From the NCBI RefSeq assembly GCF_017353255.1, contig NZ_JAFMYU010000001.1, forward strand, positions 248,001 to 312,000: a DNA stretch of 64,000 nucleotides, in the 5' to 3' direction. Position numbers and translations under genes: made by a program. Positions within the stretch are counted from its first letter, which is position 1; each line of letters begins with the position of its first letter. Below the pieces are notes generated by a model. That model was not told the origin of the DNA and did not search any database. It was given only the letters and a program-made list of their open reading frames with translations. The DNA comes from Fibrella aquatilis (lineage in GTDB: Bacteria; Bacteroidota; Bacteroidia; Cytophagales; Spirosomataceae). Positions 25,769-33,212 of the stretch are shown piece by piece.

Positions 25769-26788
25769 ATGACCTACTATTCGGTTAGTGGCCCCGACTT
25801 GGGGGCGACGTCTGTCAGTTCGGCAGCGCATGACGCGCCACTGCTCGACGCGTATTCTAGTACTCTGGTAAATGTAGCAAAAAAGGTTAGCCCCTCTGTG
25901 GTGCAGATCAAGGTGGTGAGTAAGCCCCAACCTCTCAACAGGCAGCGTAGGCAGCCCGACGAGGGTGGGGGCACGGGTTCCGGATTCGTGATTTCGTCAG
26001 ACGGCTATATCGTTACCAACAACCACGTTGTGGCTGGTGCCGAACAAATTACCGTAGTCCTGCCCGACCGCGACGACCTGGCGGCAACGCTCATTGGCCG
26101 CGACCCGGCCACGGACATTGCCGTCCTGAAAGTGTACGCCGACGGGTTGCGGGCCATCCGTTTTGCCGATTCAAAACTAGTGCAGGTAGGGCAGATTGCT
26201 ATTGCACTGGGCAATCCCTACGGGTTTCAATATTCGCTGACGGCGGGGGTAGTGAGTGCCCTGGGGCGGACGCTCCGCTCCGAATCGGGCCGGTTAATCG
26301 ACGACGTGGTGCAGACCGATGCCGCCCTGAACCCCGGCAATTCGGGTGGTCCGCTGGTGAATTCGCAGGGTGAAGTCATTGGCGTTAATACAGCCGTGAT
26401 CCGGCCGGCGCAAGGTATTTGCTTCGCCGTTTCGTCGAACCTGGCGAATCTGGTGGCGGGCAAGCTGATCACCGAAGGTCGCGTACGGCGGGGTTATCTG
26501 GGCATTGCTGGCCAGCTAATCAACCTCACCGAACGGATTCGTCAATACAATCAGCTTACCAACCGCACGGGCGTGATGGTGACTAATGTGGAGCCTGACG
26601 GTGTGGCTTACAATAGTGAACTGATGGCGGGTGACATCATTGTGGCCTACAACGACCGCCCCGTGGCCAGCGTCGACGACCTGCACCTGATCCTGACCGA
26701 CGCAACGATTGGTACGCCCGCCCAAATAACGGTTCTGCGCAATGGCCGTAAACACAAGGTGGTGGTTACGCCGGGCGAATTGCTATGA
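25769..26788 (+). CDS. S1C trypsin-like serine protease with PDZ domain (DegP/HtrA-like)
   Basis: A 339-residue protease with the triad H86 (TNNHVV), D116 (ATDIAV) and S192 (NPGNSGGP), then one PDZ domain (about 245-335, GVMVTNVEPDGVAYNSELMAGDIIVAYNDRP region). There is no signal peptide or membrane anchor from the ATG at 25769, and the 22 residues gained by starting at 25703 do not make a good one either. A cytoplasmic location is therefore suggested, unusual for HtrA. The TGA overlaps the first base of an inverted repeat. Confidence 0.88.
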   Translation: MTYYSVSGPDLGATSVSSAAHDAPLLDAYSSTLVNVAKKVSPSVVQIKVVSKPQPLNRQRRQPDEGGGTGSGFVISSDGYIVTNNHVVAGAEQITVVLPDRDDLAATLIGRDPATDIAVLKVYADGLRAIRFADSKLVQVGQIAIALGNPYGFQYSLTAGVVSALGRTLRSESGRLIDDVVQTDAALNPGNSGGPLVNSQGEVIGVNTAVIRPAQGICFAVSSNLANLVAGKLITEGRVRRGYLGIAGQLINLTERIRQYNQLTNRTGVMVTNVEPDGVAYNSELMAGDIIVAYNDRPVASVDDLHLILTDATIGTPAQITVLRNGRKHKVVVTPGELL

Positions 26789-26890
26789 CAGTGTACAGTA
26801 TGCAGTTCTACAGTATGCAGTGGGCTAGTGTGAGGAGTATCTGCCTGTATTACCCCACTGCATACTGTAGAACTGCATACTGTACACTGT
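26788..26890. repeat. Perfect 36-bp inverted repeat starting in a stop codon
   Basis: The arms 26788-26823 and 26855-26890 are exact reverse complements made of acagtatgcagt words. The first base is the A of the protease TGA (26786-26788). The words recur at 6525-6619 and 56337-56370. Confidence 0.93.
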
Positions 26891-26894
26891 ATAG

Positions 26895-26902
26895 TACCTT
26901 TG
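26895..26902 (+). promoter_or_regulatory. Possible -7 box directly before the GDPD gene
   Basis: TACCTTTG sits four bases before the ATG at 26907. If used, the transcript would be almost leaderless. No -33 TTG at the expected spacing. Confidence 0.3.
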
Positions 26903-26906
26903 CTCA

Positions 26907-27785
26907 ATGAAAAACACATGGCTACTGGTGGGGCTGTTGGGTACGCTCACGACCTGTTCCCCGAAGATAAGTAAGACAACGGCGGCTGACTTTTCGGCAG
27001 AGCGATTGCGGTATAAAACGGGGCAGGTACCCCTCATTTCGGTACACCGGGGTGGGGGAGACCTGAAGGGATACCCTGAAAATTGCCTGGAGTCGTTTGC
27101 CTACTTGGCCGGACAAATTGGGCGGCCCGGTGCCCCAGCGGTGATCGAGTGCGACATTGACCTCACCCGCGATAGTGTGCTGGTGATGATGCACGACGCC
27201 ACCCTGGAACGCACCACCACCGGCACGGGCAAGCTCATCGACCACACCTATGCCGAGGTCCAGCAACTTAAACTGGAAGACAATATGGGCAACCCCACCG
27301 CCTTTCGGGTGCCCACCCTAAACCAGATTCTGACCTGGGGACGCACCCACGTCTTGTTTACGCTCGACGTGAAACGCAACGTGTCTTTCGCCAGCGTGAT
27401 CAATCAGGTACGGCAGACGAAGACCGAAAGCAACGTGGCCATTATCACCTACAATGCCCCCGACGCGGCTCTGGTGCATAAACTGGCCCCCGACCTGATG
27501 ATTTCCGTCACGATCCGGAACCAGGCTGAGTACGACCGGCTGCACGAACTGGGTATTCCCGACAACCGGATGCTGGCGTTTGTGGGCGTGAAAGCGCCAG
27601 AGGCCAGCCTATACACATTTTTGCACGAAAAGGGCATTGCCACTATCCTGGGTACGCTGGGTAACCTCGACAAACAGGCCGCCGCCAAAGGAGACCAACT
27701 CTATACCGAATGGACCGCCGCCGGGGCCGATATGCTATCAACAGATCGCCCGCTGGAAGTAAGCCGGGTGTTACGTAAACGCTAA
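26907..27785 (+). CDS. Glycerophosphodiester phosphodiesterase family lipoprotein
   Basis: A 292-residue protein with a lipoprotein signal (LLGTLTTC, lipid Cys near residue 17) and a GDPD TIM barrel: VHRGGG near 45, ENCLESF, ECDIDLTRDSVLVMMHD near 90 and a C-terminal GADMLSTDRP. These carry the usual His and acidic metal ligands. It hydrolyses glycerophosphodiesters, or a related phosphodiester, outside the inner membrane. The next gene starts 3 bp after the stop. Confidence 0.9.
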   Translation: MKNTWLLVGLLGTLTTCSPKISKTTAADFSAERLRYKTGQVPLISVHRGGGDLKGYPENCLESFAYLAGQIGRPGAPAVIECDIDLTRDSVLVMMHDATLERTTTGTGKLIDHTYAEVQQLKLEDNMGNPTAFRVPTLNQILTWGRTHVLFTLDVKRNVSFASVINQVRQTKTESNVAIITYNAPDAALVHKLAPDLMISVTIRNQAEYDRLHELGIPDNRMLAFVGVKAPEASLYTFLHEKGIATILGTLGNLDKQAAAKGDQLYTEWTAAGADMLSTDRPLEVSRVLRKR

Positions 27786-27788
27786 GCC

Positions 27789-28334
27789 ATGCCCCGCATT
27801 GACCCCCTTCCTGAGCAAGCTGCTTCGGCCGAATTGCAAGCCGCCTGGTCGCAGCACATAGCCGACTACCCTGGCTCGCGGATTACGAACATGAAGGCCA
27901 CGCTGAGCCGGTCGCCGCTGGCGTTTTCGGTCTATATGCAGTGGTACCCGCTCTACCACGCCGTCATGGGCATCATTGGCGAACGGGCCGCGTATTTGTT
28001 CGCCCACGCCATTTCCGATGCCTCCGACTGCCCGGTCTGCACCACGTTTTTCCGCAAGATCATCATCCAGCACGGCGAACAGCCCGGTGACCTGGTACTG
28101 TCTCCCGAAGAGCAGCAACTGCTCGATTTCGGCGCGGCCATTGCCCGGCAGCAGGGCGAAGTACCCGACGCTATTTACCAACCTATTCAGGCCCGCTTTT
28201 CTCCCAACGAGATCGTGGTGCTGGTCGCTTTTGCCGGGCAGATGGTGGCTACCAATCTGTTCAATAACGTGCTTGGCGTGGCTGTAGATGACTACCTGGC
28301 CCCTTATCTGCCACTTACACAACCTACTGATTAA
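27789..28334 (+). CDS. Carboxymuconolactone decarboxylase-like protein
   Basis: A 181-residue all-helical protein of the AhpD/CMD type, with DASDCPVCTTFF (CxxC near residues 79-82) as the likely redox pair. It may act as an alkylhydroperoxidase-like thiol protein rather than a decarboxylase. Tightly packed between the GDPD and SDR genes (3 and 2 bp gaps), so an operon is very likely. Confidence 0.78.
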   Translation: MPRIDPLPEQAASAELQAAWSQHIADYPGSRITNMKATLSRSPLAFSVYMQWYPLYHAVMGIIGERAAYLFAHAISDASDCPVCTTFFRKIIIQHGEQPGDLVLSPEEQQLLDFGAAIARQQGEVPDAIYQPIQARFSPNEIVVLVAFAGQMVATNLFNNVLGVAVDDYLAPYLPLTQPTD

Positions 28335-28336
28335 CA

Positions 28337-29140
28337 ATGGCTTCACTAGAAAATAAAGTCGCCTTTATAACCGGCGCGGCCCACGGACAGGGTAGGGCGG
28401 TGGCCCTGGCGCTTGCCGCCGAAGGGGCGCATATTGTGGCGTTCGACGTGGCCAAAAACCTGACCTACCCCGCCTACACCTTCGGTTCAGCATCGGATCT
28501 GGACACGCTGAAACGCGACGTGGAGGCCCTCGGTGTGAAGTGTCTTGCGGTGGTTGGCGACGTGCGCGACGATACCGCCATTGTCCGGGCCGTAGCCGGT
28601 GCCGTGACGCAGTTTGGGCGGATCGACATCCTGTTCAACAACGCGGGCATCTGCGCCTACGGCCTGGCTCACGAACTGACCGAAACCGAGTGGGACGATA
28701 TGCTCGACATCAATCTGAAAGGGGCCTGGCTGGTGGCCCGGCGGGTTATTCCGGTAATGATGGCGCAGCAATCGGGCGTGATTCTGAATAATTCCAGCGT
28801 GGCGGGTATGCGGGGTATGGGTCGTCTGAGTCACTATGCCGCCTCGAAATGGGGGCTGGTGGGGCTGACCAAATCGTGGGCTATCGAACTGGCCCCGCAC
28901 AACATCCGGGTCAACTCGATTCATCCCACGGGTGTAAACACCCCCATGAACGACGGCCTTGCCGAGCTGGAAGGCACCACCACGCAGGCCATTGCCGAAC
29001 GGTCGGCGGGGAATCTGCTGCCTGTGCCCTGGGTAGAACCGCAGGACGTGTCGGCCATGGTGCTCTACCTCGTCTCCGACGGTGCCCGCTACATCACCGG
29101 TGCCCAGTTTGTGCTGGACGCAGGGTTGTTATCAAAATGA
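28337..29140 (+). CDS. Short-chain dehydrogenase/reductase
   Basis: A 267-residue SDR oxidoreductase. The cofactor motif TGAAHGQG is at residues 13-20, NNAGI near 95, the catalytic Ser in NNSSVAG near 154 and YAASK near 167. The sequence around AAHGQGRAVA recalls NAD-using, mycofactocin-type SDRs, but no mycofactocin genes are visible. The substrate is unknown. Its TGA (29138-29140) forms the first three bases of a perfect inverted repeat. Confidence 0.9.
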   Translation: MASLENKVAFITGAAHGQGRAVALALAAEGAHIVAFDVAKNLTYPAYTFGSASDLDTLKRDVEALGVKCLAVVGDVRDDTAIVRAVAGAVTQFGRIDILFNNAGICAYGLAHELTETEWDDMLDINLKGAWLVARRVIPVMMAQQSGVILNNSSVAGMRGMGRLSHYAASKWGLVGLTKSWAIELAPHNIRVNSIHPTGVNTPMNDGLAELEGTTTQAIAERSAGNLLPVPWVEPQDVSAMVLYLVSDGARYITGAQFVLDAGLLSK

Positions 29141-29251
29141 TTTACGATTTACGAGGTACGAATTACGATTTTTGCTGACGCGTCTGTTTGATCTAGCGCA
29201 ATCTGACGCGTCAGCAAAAATCGTAATTCGTACCTCGTAAATCGTAAATCA
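29138..29251. repeat. Perfect 47-bp inverted repeat starting with a stop codon
   Basis: The arms 29138-29184 and 29205-29251 are exact. They begin with the TGA of the SDR gene, continue with atttacgatttacga words and end in the class B core tgctgacgcgtc. The loop is 20 nt. Confidence 0.95.
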
Positions 29252-29255
29252 CATC

Positions 29256-29876
29256 GTGCGCAACGTAGCCATACTCCTGTTTAATGAAATTGAGGTGCTG
29301 GATTTTGCCGGGCCGTTTGAAGTGTTTGGCGTGACGGGTCGGCAGTCGAAGCAGACGCGCTTTTCTGAGCCGCCGTTTCATGTCTTCACCGTGGCCGAAC
29401 GGGGGCCGATCTATGCCCGCAACGGCCTGATCGTCACGCCGACCTACACCCTCAACGACCACCCTAAGCCCGACCTGATCCTGATTCCGGGCGGGGGTAG
29501 CTACCTACCCGACGGCACCCCGGCGGGTTCGCGGCGTGAGATGAACAACCCGGTGGTGCAGAACTGGATAAAGCGCCATGCCGAAACGGCTGAGCTGGTG
29601 CTGTCGGTTTGCACGGGGTCGTTGATCTTGGCCAACACGGGCCTCTTGGACGGGCTTTCGGCCACTACCCACTACCTGGCCCTGCCCGGCATGGCTGACC
29701 AGTTTCCACAGATCAAACTCTGCCCCGACGACCGCTGGGTTGATAACGGCAAGATTATTACCTCGGCAGGTATTTCGGCGGGCATCGACATGAGCCTGTA
29801 CGTAGTAGGCCGATTGCTCGGCCCCGACGTAGCCCTCGAAACAGCCCGGTACATGCAGTATGACTACTGGAAGTGA
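29256..29876 (+). CDS. DJ-1/PfpI family protein (AraC-type amidotransferase-like)
   Basis: A 206-residue cytoplasmic protein with the DJ-1/PfpI fold: VAILLFNEIEVLDFAGPFEVF at the start, LILIPGGG near 76 and the nucleophile elbow SVCTGSLILA with Cys near 118. It resembles the sensor half of GATase1-AraC regulators but lacks the DNA-binding part. The start is a GTG at 29256, four bases after the inverted repeat; no ATG lies upstream in frame. The reaction is unknown. Confidence 0.85.
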   Translation: MRNVAILLFNEIEVLDFAGPFEVFGVTGRQSKQTRFSEPPFHVFTVAERGPIYARNGLIVTPTYTLNDHPKPDLILIPGGGSYLPDGTPAGSRREMNNPVVQNWIKRHAETAELVLSVCTGSLILANTGLLDGLSATTHYLALPGMADQFPQIKLCPDDRWVDNGKIITSAGISAGIDMSLYVVGRLLGPDVALETARYMQYDYWK

Positions 29877-29880
29877 GGGA

Positions 29881-29965
29881 TTAGAAGCAAGAAATGAGAG
29901 ATAAGTCAAGCTATTATCCTACCGTTCATTTCTTACTTCTTGGCTCTCACTTCTGGCTTCTGATC
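29881..29965. repeat. Imperfect inverted repeat of agaagcaagaa words
   Basis: The left side (ttagaagcaagaaatgagag) pairs loosely with the right side (tcatttcttacttct ... ctggcttctgatcc), with words in altered order. It separates the convergent DJ-1 and PhnZ-like genes. Confidence 0.55.
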
Positions 29966-29967
29966 CT

Positions 29968-30561
29968 TCATACATGCAGCACCTTCGCTACTAATGCTAC
30001 GTAATGCTCCAGGCCTGGCGTGGTGTGGTTGGTGCGTTTGGCGGCTTCGTCCCAGCGGCGAACCTGAATAATCTGCTGGAAGTATGAGTTGGCTTCAAAC
30101 GTTCGGGCTTCGCCGGCAGTCATGGGGCCACCCTGGTAGGTCAGCGTTTGGCGGCTGGCATCGGAGAGGTTGGCCAGGTAGGCGGGGTACTTAAACGTGA
30201 GGTACCGTTTGGCGTTGACATGCTGCCTGATGAGTTGCGTAACGGACTCCGTGAACCCCCGCTGTTCCAGCCAGACAGCCCCCAGCGTTTCGTGATCCAT
30301 GCGCCCATAAACGGCCATGTAGTCGGTGGCGGTTTGGCCGGGGAGCAGGTGGCCGATGTCGTGCAAAAACGCCGCCACCACGGTAGGCAAATCGGCTCCG
30401 GCCTGCTCGGCGAGTTGCGCACATTGCAGCGCGTGTTCCTGCTGCGTTACGGGTTCGCCCACGTAATCGGCCCCGCCGCCGTGCAAAAACAAGTCGCGGA
30501 TTTGTGCCGCAATGGCCTCAGGCGAAGGTCTGTTTGACGTACGTTCGTTCGTAGCTGCCAT
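29968..30561 (-). CDS. PhnZ-like HD-domain mixed-valence diiron oxygenase
   Basis: A 197-residue HD-domain protein of the phosphonate-degradation group (TIGR03276-like). H43, H67, D68, H90, H114 and D171 correspond in order and spacing to the iron ligands I recall for PhnZ, and Y33, E36, H71 and K118 to its substrate-side residues (motifs YVGEPVTQQEH, FLHDIGH, DHETLGA, HVNAKRYL, RRWDEAAK). PhnZ oxidatively cleaves 1-hydroxy-2-aminoethylphosphonate to glycine and phosphate. The first 44 bp overlap the end of the metallophosphoesterase gene, so translation is probably coupled. No PhnY-type hydroxylase lies beside it. Confidence 0.85.
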   Translation of the reverse strand: MAATNERTSNRPSPEAIAAQIRDLFLHGGGADYVGEPVTQQEHALQCAQLAEQAGADLPTVVAAFLHDIGHLLPGQTATDYMAVYGRMDHETLGAVWLEQRGFTESVTQLIRQHVNAKRYLTFKYPAYLANLSDASRQTLTYQGGPMTAGEARTFEANSYFQQIIQVRRWDEAAKRTNHTTPGLEHYVALVAKVLHV

Positions 30562-31447
30562 CGGTATAGAGGTCTATGAGGGCGTACCCAGCGGGGGTCT
30601 CGTGGTAGGTGTCGGTGCTCCACCAGTTGCCACTCACAGCCCCGTTGCAACAGTAGGTTACGTTGTTATATTCCACCCGATCAAGCAGGTGCATATGGCC
30701 GCTAAGGGCCAGTTTTACGTTCGGGTGCTGGTGAAATAACGCAATGAGCCGGGTGGCATCGGTATGGACCCAACTGCCCGGAATGGCCCAATGTCCACCC
30801 TTAACAGTGTTAGGATCGTAGAAAGCGCAGGCGGCCAGCAGCGGAATGTGCGAGAGCAGCAGCACGGGCGTGGTGGCCGGGATAGAAGCCAGTTCTTTCT
30901 CCAGCCAGGCAAACTGCGGGGCGTCGAGGTGGGCGGTATACCAGCTGCCGTCGGGGTTGGTTTGCACGCTGTCGAGGATAATGATGTGCCAGCCATTCCG
31001 CGCAACACTCCGGTAACGGTTGGCTAGGCCCAGCACCTCCTGCACCCAGGCCTTGCCGTAGCGGGCATCGGCTTTGGCATCGGGTAGCCCCCAGATGTCG
31101 TGGTTGCCAATGCAGTAGTCGATGGGCAAGGAACACTCGGCTTTCACCACCTGCTGCCAGGCCTGCCACTGCGCTGCCACGGCGGCTTTGTCGCGGCCCA
31201 GGGCATCCATAATCACGTCGCCGCCGTGCAGAATAAAGGCGGGTTTGTCGGCCTGATTTTGCAGGTGATGCAAACAGGCCGCCACCGCTTTCATGGGCTT
31301 GGCGTCGGGCGTAATGTGCGTATCGCCGATGTAGGCAAAGCGCACGGCCCGCTTTTTGTCCGGAGCTTTTTCTGGTGCGGCAAACGAAGCCAGCGGCAGC
31401 AGTGCCGCCGACTTCAGCAGGTCGCGGCGGGAGGTGAAGTTTTGCAT
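30518..31447 (-). CDS. Tat-exported metallophosphoesterase
   Basis: A 309-residue calcineurin-like phosphoesterase. The N-terminus MQNFTSRRDLLKSAALL is a twin-arginine signal. Metal-binding motifs follow in order: GDTHIT, GGDVIMD, GNHDIW, LSHIPLL and SGHMHLLD. It would release phosphate from an ester in the periplasm. It lies between the SusD and PhnZ-like genes on the same strand. The ATG at 31447 precedes the Tat motif; an ATG at 31471 would add eight residues. Confidence 0.9.
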   Translation of the reverse strand: MQNFTSRRDLLKSAALLPLASFAAPEKAPDKKRAVRFAYIGDTHITPDAKPMKAVAACLHHLQNQADKPAFILHGGDVIMDALGRDKAAVAAQWQAWQQVVKAECSLPIDYCIGNHDIWGLPDAKADARYGKAWVQEVLGLANRYRSVARNGWHIIILDSVQTNPDGSWYTAHLDAPQFAWLEKELASIPATTPVLLLSHIPLLAACAFYDPNTVKGGHWAIPGSWVHTDATRLIALFHQHPNVKLALSGHMHLLDRVEYNNVTYCCNGAVSGNWWSTDTYHETPAGYALIDLYTDGSYERTYVKQTFA

Positions 31448-31462
31448 AGTGAGTAGGGAGCT

Positions 31463-31526
31463 AAGAGCCAAGAATCAAGAGTAGTGCCGTTCGCTCTTGA
31501 CTCTTGACTCTCATCTCTTGGCTCTT
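31463..31526. repeat. Imperfect inverted repeat of aagagccaagaa words
   Basis: The left aagagccaagaatcaagag and right ctcttgactctcatctcttggctctt sides pair with one extra word on the right. It lies between the SusD and phosphoesterase genes. Confidence 0.6.
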
Positions 31527-33106
31527 TATTTTAACAGCCACATGGTGGCGTTAATATCGTCATTTCCACCAAACTGACTATCGAGTGCCTGCTTCAAATT
31601 TGTGCCGTTGGTGGTGCGTTCGGTGTTGGGGTACTGCCAGCGTTTGGGTATGCGTTGCGAATTGCCCGTGCCAACGCCCGTCAGGAACGTGGGTACGCCC
31701 GTGCGCCGCTGAGTAAACCAGGCTTCTAAACCCGACCCCTGCGCGAAGGCAAGGTACTTCTGGGTCAGAATTTGCTTCAGTCCCGCCGCCGTGTTGCCCC
31801 CGTACGCCACCGTCGGTTGTGCATAGTAGGTAGTAAAGCTTACTGGCACCGAGTAGCTGTTGAACTCCTTGTAGCCCCCATCTTTCGAGAAAAACACGTC
31901 GTTGTTACCGTCTTTCAGGCCATAAAACGCCCAAGACGTTTGAATGCCTTTTTTGTACAGTTCCTCGGCCGTACCCAGCGCCGTGGCTGCTGACCACCCC
32001 CGGTTTAGCCCTTCGGCAATGGTGAAACACTGTTCGGCGTAGCCCAGCAGCACATATGGCTCGGCGGTGTACGTGCTGTAATAGCGCTTGCGGTTCTGAA
32101 ACGAGTACTCTCCCTTGTTGGCCTTCGCCGACATATCGGCCAGGTCTTCGCCCGACGATGCGCCAACAAAGGCACCGAAATCGGTTGGTTTCAGACCCGC
32201 CGCCAGCTTTACCGGAGCAGGTTCAGCTACCACAAACGTACGTGGATCTTTTAAGCTGGTGAGCAGGTCCAAGTACGTGGCGGCCATGTTTTCACGGGTG
32301 GCGTTCTGCCCAAAATTATCCGGGCTGCGGCTGTATTTGTTGGTGGTGCTGTTGAACAGGTACTGCCAGTTGTCGCCCTCGTTGGTGAGCAGCGGAAACT
32401 TGGTGGGGTTGGCCAGCACCTCGGCAAAACGTGTTTTCACGGCCAGATCGGTATCAGCCTCCTTGCTGCTCAGGCTTATCAGTACCCGCAGCTTGTAGCT
32501 GTTGACCAGCTTTTGCCACTTGCGCAGATCATTGCCGTAATAAATATCGCCTGCCAGTGCATTATCGCCTTTGGCAATCAGGGCGGTTATGTCGGCGTTG
32601 GCTTCGTCGAGCCATTTCAGAATCTGTACATACACCACCTTTTGACTGTCGTATTTGGGGGCGGTATTGTCCAGGCCTTTCAAGGCGTCGGTGAGGGGCA
32701 GGTCGCCTACGCGGCGGGTCATGTCTTCGTAGAAATAAGCCCTAAAAAACTTGCCCAGCGCGGCATAGGCATTCACTTCGGGCAGGCCCACCCGGCGAGC
32801 CTCCTGCTCCATTTTTACCACATTTTTCAGCGTGGTATAGCGTAGTGGAGCCGCCGTCCAGCTATACTCGTTGGTGGCGTAGTAGTTGTAGTTGCTGGCA
32901 TAGAACTGGTTCCAGCGCTGCTCGTCGTCCCAGGCGCTGCCTGTGGCATCGAACACATCGGCCAATACACCTTTTAGCACCAGCGAGGCCGGTGCGTTAA
33001 CAGGCCTGTTCGGGTCTTTTTCCAGTTCATCGAACGGCTTATCGCAACCCGACAGTGTTAGTATTAATGATACTAAAAAGCTGATATACAAGTGGTTGAA
33101 TTTCAT
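31526..33106 (-). CDS. SusD/RagB family nutrient-binding outer-membrane lipoprotein
   Basis: A 526-residue lipoprotein (signal ending TLSGC, lipid Cys at 21) of the SusD-like fold. It caps the SusC barrel and binds nutrient on the cell surface. DELEKDPNRP after the signal and the C-terminal RIPKRWQYPNTE segment are typical of the SusD-like_2 group. It follows susC on the same strand across an inverted repeat. The ligand is not evident from sequence; context suggests a phosphonate- or phosphate-bearing compound. Confidence 0.92.
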   Translation of the reverse strand: MKFNHLYISFLVSLILTLSGCDKPFDELEKDPNRPVNAPASLVLKGVLADVFDATGSAWDDEQRWNQFYASNYNYYATNEYSWTAAPLRYTTLKNVVKMEQEARRVGLPEVNAYAALGKFFRAYFYEDMTRRVGDLPLTDALKGLDNTAPKYDSQKVVYVQILKWLDEANADITALIAKGDNALAGDIYYGNDLRKWQKLVNSYKLRVLISLSSKEADTDLAVKTRFAEVLANPTKFPLLTNEGDNWQYLFNSTTNKYSRSPDNFGQNATRENMAATYLDLLTSLKDPRTFVVAEPAPVKLAAGLKPTDFGAFVGASSGEDLADMSAKANKGEYSFQNRKRYYSTYTAEPYVLLGYAEQCFTIAEGLNRGWSAATALGTAEELYKKGIQTSWAFYGLKDGNNDVFFSKDGGYKEFNSYSVPVSFTTYYAQPTVAYGGNTAAGLKQILTQKYLAFAQGSGLEAWFTQRRTGVPTFLTGVGTGNSQRIPKRWQYPNTERTTNGTNLKQALDSQFGGNDDINATMWLLK

Positions 33107-33117
33107 AAGGCTTTTCT

Positions 33118-33210
33118 GTTTTCTGTTTGGAGTTTATAGTTTTCAGTTGGTCGACGCAGTCACTACTCGTACGTCAGCCAACTGAAAACTGTAAACTCTA
33201 AACAGAAAAC
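33118..33210. repeat. 33-bp inverted repeat between susC and susD
   Basis: The arms 33118-33150 and 33178-33210 match at 31 of 33. Outer words are gttttctgttt and gttttcagttgg. The inner loop has a worn class B core (tcgacg...cgtcagcc). Confidence 0.88.
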
Positions 33211-33212
33211 TG

